A stretch of DNA of 32,840 nt, taken from positions 1 to 32,840 of IMG/VR virus record IMGVR_UViG_3300029319_000243; one strand, given 5' to 3'. The notes beneath the pieces are model-generated. The model ran no database searches, was not told where the DNA came from, and saw only the letters and a program-made list of their open reading frames with translations. How positions within the stretch are numbered: the first letter of the stretch is position 1; each line of letters starts with the position of its first letter. Made by a program: the position numbers and the translations under genes. Positions 29,674-32,840 of this stretch are shown in pieces. The stretch is from a virus.

Positions 29674-29861
29674 TATTTATATCCACCGCCTGCTTTTTTA
29701 TACGCACGAGCAAGCATTTGAGCCTTTCTTGCAGACCACTGCCCAGCTCTTCCACCTTTACTGCCAGCCTTGATTCTATAGAAAAGTTTTTTTCTCATGG
29801 CAGGTTTTGTATAGTTACCTGCTTCATTTACCCTTGATTTTTTTCTTTTCTTTCTAGCCAT
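29673..29861 (-). CDS. Basic protein, N-terminal half of the same family (WSARKAQ block)
   Basis: 62 residues: NEAGNYTKPAMRKKLFYRIKAGSKGGRAGQWSARKAQMLARAYKKAGGGYK. The GQWSARKAQxLAxxYKKxGGGY block is characteristic of the DUF5872-like group, DNA- or nucleoprotein-associated by its charge. It stops at the start of the next gene (TAATG), so the full-length protein of other phages appears as two coupled cistrons here. Confidence 0.75.
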   Translation of the reverse strand: MARKKRKKSRVNEAGNYTKPAMRKKLFYRIKAGSKGGRAGQWSARKAQMLARAYKKAGGGYK

Positions 29862-29997
29862 GACTCTTCATCAGTTTAAAATTTGCATATAAAGAAGCAC
29901 CTTTGTGCTTTTTATATCCGCCCTTTGGATTTTTCATAAGCATTTTTGTTTTGCCTTTCTTCATCCAGTGATAACCTTTTGGTGCTTTTACTCTCAT
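29854..29997 (-). CDS. Small basic protein, unknown
   Basis: 47 residues (MRVKAPKGYHWMKKGKTKMLMKNPKGGYKKHKG...). It overlaps the next start by 8 bases and stops 2 bases before the gene to its right begins. The short GYHWM and PKGGYKKHKGAS pieces resemble segments of other small phage proteins. No function known. Confidence 0.6.
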   Translation of the reverse strand: MRVKAPKGYHWMKKGKTKMLMKNPKGGYKKHKGASLYANFKLMKSHG

Positions 29998-29998
29998 A

Positions 29999-30289
29999 CT
30001 ACCACTTTACCTTATTTGCCCACCATGCTGGACTCATCTTGCCCCTAGCAATATTTTTCCTGTGGCGAGCCTTAAATGATTTACGCTTTGCCTTCATCCT
30101 AGCAGACTCACCCTTCTTTGGCTTACCTGCTGTTCTAGCTCCTTGTTGTCCAAATCTAATAAGCTTTATCTTACTTCCTTCTTTAGCAAGAACCACATGA
30201 CTTTTTGTTTTGTGTCGTGGGGTTCTTTTTGGCTTATTATAGCCACTTAGCCCATATCTTGCTAATCTTGGATCACGTTTACGAGCCAT
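29999..30289 (-). CDS. Basic protein, DUF6321-like
   Basis: 96 residues, strongly basic. KEGSKIKLIRFGQQGARTAGKPKKGESARMKAKRKSFKARHRKNIARGKMSPAWWANKVKW is a run I associate with a phage and giant-virus family (IRFGQQG...FKARHxKNIxxGKMSxAxWAxxVKW, DUF6321-like; name to be checked). Starts in the TAATG of the upstream stop. Likely virion- or nucleic-acid-associated by charge; no reaction known. Confidence 0.7.
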   Translation of the reverse strand: MARKRDPRLARYGLSGYNKPKRTPRHKTKSHVVLAKEGSKIKLIRFGQQGARTAGKPKKGESARMKAKRKSFKARHRKNIARGKMSPAWWANKVKW

Positions 30290-30513
30290 TACTTCTTAAA
30301 CACGCCTTCTAAAATATCTGTTACAACATCGACAACTTTTTCAAAAAAAATCTGTTCTTTTTCTTCCGAAACAAAAGGTATGTCTATTTTTTCGTTAATC
30401 TTAGTTGCTATAATCTCAGACATCTCATCTGATGCTAAGTGCTTTACAGCTTCTTCTTGCATTTTTTCAGCTTGTTCTTCCGCAAGCTTTACTAACATTG
30501 ATTTTATATCCAT
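30289..30513 (-). CDS. Small helical acidic protein, unknown
   Basis: 74 residues (MDIKSMLVKLAEEQAEKMQEEAVKHLAS...), two acidic amphipathic helices. It may partner the basic proteins that follow. 2 bases after the holin-like gene stop. No family. Confidence 0.65.
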   Translation of the reverse strand: MDIKSMLVKLAEEQAEKMQEEAVKHLASDEMSEIIATKINEKIDIPFVSEEKEQIFFEKVVDVVTDILEGVFKK

Positions 30514-30514
30514 G

Positions 30515-30655
30515 CTATTTCCTTATATTATTTATCTTGTAAGTTAAATATACAATGCTCATAACCGCTACGATGCATTGTAATAGTAAATTTATTTCTG
30601 CTAGGTAAACTCCATAGTTTGTAAATGAAACTGCTGAAACTTTTACGCTATCCAT
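30515..30655 (-). CDS. Holin-like small membrane protein
   Basis: 46 residues. MDSVKVSAVSFTNYGVYLAEINLLLQCIVAVMSIVYLTYKINNIRK has one membrane segment (about 22-38), a short N-terminal part and a basic C-terminal end, the plan of small type II holins in marine podo- and siphoviruses (an EINLLLQ...IVYLTYKI pattern). TAATG overlap with the gene to its right. It lies in a lysis-like cluster with a TM/coiled-coil protein; the endolysin is 1.2 kb downstream. Confidence 0.72.
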   Translation of the reverse strand: MDSVKVSAVSFTNYGVYLAEINLLLQCIVAVMSIVYLTYKINNIRK

Positions 30656-30990
30656 TAGTGTTTTCCACCCCCATTTATTCTACCAGAAAGATAAGAAACC
30701 TTATCTGATAAGTCATCTACCTCTTTCATTAAACTCTCATGCCTTCGATTGCGTTCATCACTTTGCATCTCAGACTCTCTTTGTATCCTATCTACCAACT
30801 TTAAAACAATAGACTGGGTATTGCTCATTACTTCACTCATTGCACTTGCATTTTCACGGATTGCTTCTAGTTCGCCATCTTGGTGCTTCTGACTTTTTAT
30901 TAGGTTTGTAATCATAAATCCAAATAATAATGAAATTACACCTGTAGCTCCTAGAGTTCCGTACGCTTCTAATATTGTCGAAGTATCCAT
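30655..30990 (-). CDS. Membrane-anchored coiled-coil protein (holin accessory or i-spanin-like)
   Basis: 111 residues: a membrane segment at about 9-30 (YGTLGATGVISLLFGFMITNLI) followed by a long coiled coil (ELEAIRENASAMSEVMSNTQSIVLKLVDRIQRESEM ... LMKEVDDLSDKVSYLSGRI). This matches the XhlA-like helper or inner-membrane spanin plan. The neighbour upstream has a signal peptide and a cysteine, so a spanin pair is possible. Adjacent stop and start (TAG ATG) with that neighbour. Confidence 0.68.
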   Translation of the reverse strand: MDTSTILEAYGTLGATGVISLLFGFMITNLIKSQKHQDGELEAIRENASAMSEVMSNTQSIVLKLVDRIQRESEMQSDERNRRHESLMKEVDDLSDKVSYLSGRINGGGKH

Positions 30991-31200
30991 CTACCTTACC
31001 TTTACAGTCTCCCATTGAAAATGTAGCACGCAATAGTTTTCACCATTAACTACTTTTTCCTTATACCAGTGGTCAAATCCCCTAGTGTCTTTTATTTCTA
31101 CATACACTGTGTTTTCTATTGCTTGCATCTGATAACAATTTATGCTTGTTATAAGCAACAGGAACATCATAACTCGTACTAACGACTTCAAAATCTCCAT
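30991..31200 (-). CDS. Small exported protein, possible outer partner of a spanin pair
   Basis: 69 residues with a signal-like start (MEILKSLVRVMMFLLLITSINC) and Cys22 right after the hydrophobic stretch; the residues before it (SIN) do not fit the consensus lipobox, so lipidation is not certain. The rest (YVEIKDTRGFDHWYKEKVVNGENYCVLHFQWETVKVR) is beta-type. No clear ribosome binding site. Directly before the TM/coiled-coil gene. Confidence 0.6.
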   Translation of the reverse strand: MEILKSLVRVMMFLLLITSINCYQMQAIENTVYVEIKDTRGFDHWYKEKVVNGENYCVLHFQWETVKVR

Positions 31201-31228
31201 TTTTTAACTTCTTAATTACCTTATTCAT
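31082..31228 (-). CDS. Possible overlapping 48-residue ORF
   Basis: MNKVIKKLKNGDFEVVSTSYDVPVA..., starts in an ATGA overlap with the upstream stop (31225-31227), but lies out of frame over the 30991-31200 gene for 119 bases. The coupled start is the only support. It has no membrane segment. Confidence 0.25.
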   Translation of the reverse strand: MNKVIKKLKNGDFEVVSTSYDVPVAYNKHKLLSDASNRKHSVCRNKRH

Positions 31229-31515
31229 CTGTTTAAAACTTTATTGTTAATAATTTTATGCTTGACAATATCAATCCGCCCATGATCATCAGAATCATTT
31301 TTTTCACTGCACTTATCAACGTAAGCTTTCTCAATGGTTTGAAATGAGTCTGACTTCTGAGAGATTTTTCCATCTACCAGTAAAAAATACTTTTTTGAAC
31401 TGGGGTATGTAATCTGTTTTCTTTCACCACTTTTTAATTGTATTGTCTTTTTTAAACTTGAAGGTTTATTAAGACGTATTTCAATATCGTAGTCATGGGC
31501 GGTTCGTATAAGCAT
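31225..31515 (-). CDS. Small protein, unknown
   Basis: 96 residues starting MLIRTAHDYDIEIRLNKPSS. The first half is beta-like (LKKTIQLKSGERKQITYP, YFLLVDGKI); the second half is charged. It is 1 base after the 31517 gene. No family. Confidence 0.65.
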   Translation of the reverse strand: MLIRTAHDYDIEIRLNKPSSLKKTIQLKSGERKQITYPSSKKYFLLVDGKISQKSDSFQTIEKAYVDKCSEKNDSDDHGRIDIVKHKIINNKVLNR

Positions 31516-31516
31516 T

Positions 31517-31741
31517 TTATTCTTCCTCTACGCTCTCCTCAAGAGACTTCTCGAACATATTTATAAATGCTTCTTTGCCAACTTCAAGTTGATCTGCCAT
31601 AAACTTATTTGTATTAATTTTATTCTGTAGATCATTAATATGATTTAGCATTGTTTTCTGTTCGCCTGTCATCGACTCAATATCGTATTCAGTTCCTTTG
31701 AAATTCAATACAGACTTTTTTTCTTTTTCTTTTTTAGCCAC
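31517..31741 (-). CDS. Small DUF6447-like protein
   Basis: 74 residues. SVLNFKGTEYDIESMTGEQKTMLNHINDLQNKINTNKFMADQLEVGKEAFINMF is like the DUF6447 small phage proteins (a KG-x-EYxIE-xMTxE start followed by a helix-turn-helix coil); the name is from memory. Lys-rich start, Glu-rich end. It lies 22 bases after the fibre stop. No function known; may bind the fibre. Confidence 0.62.
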   Translation of the reverse strand: MAKKEKEKKSVLNFKGTEYDIESMTGEQKTMLNHINDLQNKINTNKFMADQLEVGKEAFINMFEKSLEESVEEE

Positions 31742-31763
31742 TATTGACTCCTTATGTTAGTTG

Positions 31764-32840
31764 TTATTTACTTTCTAATTCTTCTACCCTTGCAGATAAC
31801 TCCTGTATGGCTTTAACGAGCATAGGAACTAAGGCTCCATCAGATACGGCTTGTGTTCCATCTTGCCATTCTTGCCACATTGAAAAACCTTCTTTGACTT
31901 CACTATGTTTATCAATAGCAGATTTTACCTCTTGAGCAACAAAACCATGCATTATTTTACCATAAGTTCCTTCTCCACCTAAAGCTGGTTCTTCTGAGTC
32001 TTGATACTGACTCATACTTTTATCGACATCTTTTGCTTTTTTCCAATTAAAGGTTACTGGTCTAAGTTCGTTTATAAATGACAGCCCAGCAGTAGAAGTC
32101 TGGATATTTTCTTTTAATCGTTCATCTGATGAACCCGACCAACTTGCAGAACTTGAAGTTAAATCAATAGATTTTATACTTGTGCTTAATCCTAAAGTAG
32201 CAAATGCATTATTGGCTCCTGTTACATCTTTACCTATTACTATTTGACCATTAGCATTGCCAACAGAAGCATTTGCATTAGCACCAACTATTGTATTATT
32301 AATGCCATTATCTAGATTTAAACCAGCATTATTGCCAATGGCAATATTCTCATTTTCAGCACCATCGCAGTTTCCAAGTGCATTTGTTCCTATGGCGATG
32401 TTACAACAGCCTGTTAGTATTTCATCCAATGCACCATGTCCGATTGCTATATTACTTCCAGAACCTGTTGCAAGAACCTTTAATGCTTCATAGCCAACTG
32501 CCACATTACTTGCACTTGACGTCAATTCACTCATTGCCATATAGCCAATAGCCGTATTTTGCGCACCATCTGTAAGGTCATTAAGAGCAGAAAATCCTAC
32601 AGCAACTACACCATCTGTATCCACATCTCCATTTTCACAAGCTAATGCACCAATAACAACACATTGGTCAGCATCTGTAGAATCTTTTAAGCTATTCATT
32701 CCAATAGCCACATTTTTTCTGCCGGTTACAATACTTGTAGTCGAATCATAGCCTATTGCAACGTTGTCATCTCCACCACCGGTACTACCAGTAATATCAG
32801 TTAATGCTCTATAACCAATAGCTACATTACCCTGTGAAGC
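31764..32840 (-). CDS. Tail fibre, C-terminal part: YadA-like AIG repeats plus S74 intramolecular chaperone (5' end lies across the window end)
   Basis: The frame enters open at base 32840 and runs 358 residues to the stop. The first two thirds hold about ten degenerate repeats of the form NxAIGxxAL, typical of left-handed beta-roll adhesin heads and trimeric phage fibres. Then comes GSSDERLKENI followed by INELRPVTFNWKK, MHGFVAQEV and LVKAIQEL, the signature of the Peptidase_S74 (endosialidase chaperone) domain. In that family the domain trimerises, drives folding and cuts itself off at the Ser before Asp, here about residue 558 of the joined 679-residue protein. A heptad helix (LSARVEELESK) closes the protein. 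Family assignment is firm; the receptor is unknown. Confidence 0.93.
   Translation of the reverse strand, partial: ASQGNVAIGYRALTDITGSTGGGDDNVAIGYDSTTSIVTGRKNVAIGMNSLKDSTDADQCVVIGALACENGDVDTDGVVAVGFSALNDLTDGAQNTAIGYMAMSELTSSASNVAVGYEALKVLATGSGSNIAIGHGALDEILTGCCNIAIGTNALGNCDGAENENIAIGNNAGLNLDNGINNTIVGANANASVGNANGQIVIGKDVTGANNAFATLGLSTSIKSIDLTSSSASWSGSSDERLKENIQTSTAGLSFINELRPVTFNWKKAKDVDKSMSQYQDSEEPALGGEGTYGKIMHGFVAQEVKSAIDKHSEVKEGFSMWQEWQDGTQAVSDGALVPMLVKAIQELSARVEELESK

Noticed and set aside
29158-29837. Plus-strand ORFs rich in Phe, Ser and Leu
   Set aside because: Antisense of Lys/Arg-rich basic proteins, which always give such Phe/Leu/Ser products.

Overview
The window reads as the complete genome map of a virulent, tailed, long-tailed (siphovirus-type) bacteriophage of about 32.8 kb. 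It is AT-rich and very densely packed, with AAGGAG/AAAGGATAA-type ribosome binding sites that point to a host using Shine-Dalgarno initiation, probably a proteobacterium. Low GC, a fibre with YadA-like AIG repeats plus an S74 chaperone, and very basic small late proteins resemble uncultured marine phages, but that is inference. I see no integrase, no lysogeny repressor, no RNA polymerase, no DNA polymerase and no tRNA gene. The minus-strand fibre gene is open at base 1 and continues in frame from base 32840, so the ends probably join and the cut point is arbitrary.

Layout. (1) Minus-strand late block on the closed circle: 3017 down through 1/32840 to 20299, about 15.6 kb. In order: scaffold, major capsid protein, two small proteins, fibre, small proteins, holin-like and TM/coiled-coil proteins, a set of tiny very basic proteins, M15 endolysin, head-tail connector, tail terminator, major tail protein, tail assembly chaperones joined by a probable -1 frameshift, tape measure, two large distal tail proteins. 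(2) Plus-strand packaging block 3101-6565: TerL, portal, gp10-like neck protein and two small proteins. It diverges from the capsid genes, with two overlapping promoter-like elements between them. (3) A TerS-like gene on the minus strand (6540-7148), opposite to TerL, from a near-consensus promoter that would give a leaderless mRNA. (4) About 800 bases without a convincing gene (7149-7949), rich in repeats: candidate origin/control region. (5) Plus-strand early/replication block 7950-20288: an unknown first protein, a cassette with a papain-like protein and an ArdA antirestriction protein lying between two sister terminators, many small unknown genes, an HExxH metalloprotease, then a replication module (replisome organiser, primase-helicase, metallophosphoesterase, SSB-like protein, NinG-like and NinB-like recombination proteins, Nmad1-like protein).

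The most unusual feature is a family of eight GTTAA-N3/4-TTAAC palindromes, all within 7837-20296. Most sit just upstream of a ribosome binding site, one is inside the primase gene, and one ends the early block. They look like a dispersed regulatory or modular network not explained by any annotated gene. Other candidates for undescribed biology are a three-way-junction leader in front of the replisome organiser, two further structured RNA candidates at 18.7 and 19.2 kb, a possible late promoter class (TTGCAT-N17-TA(A/C)(A/G)TT) and many short genes below the usual length cut-off, including at least three single-pass membrane proteins.
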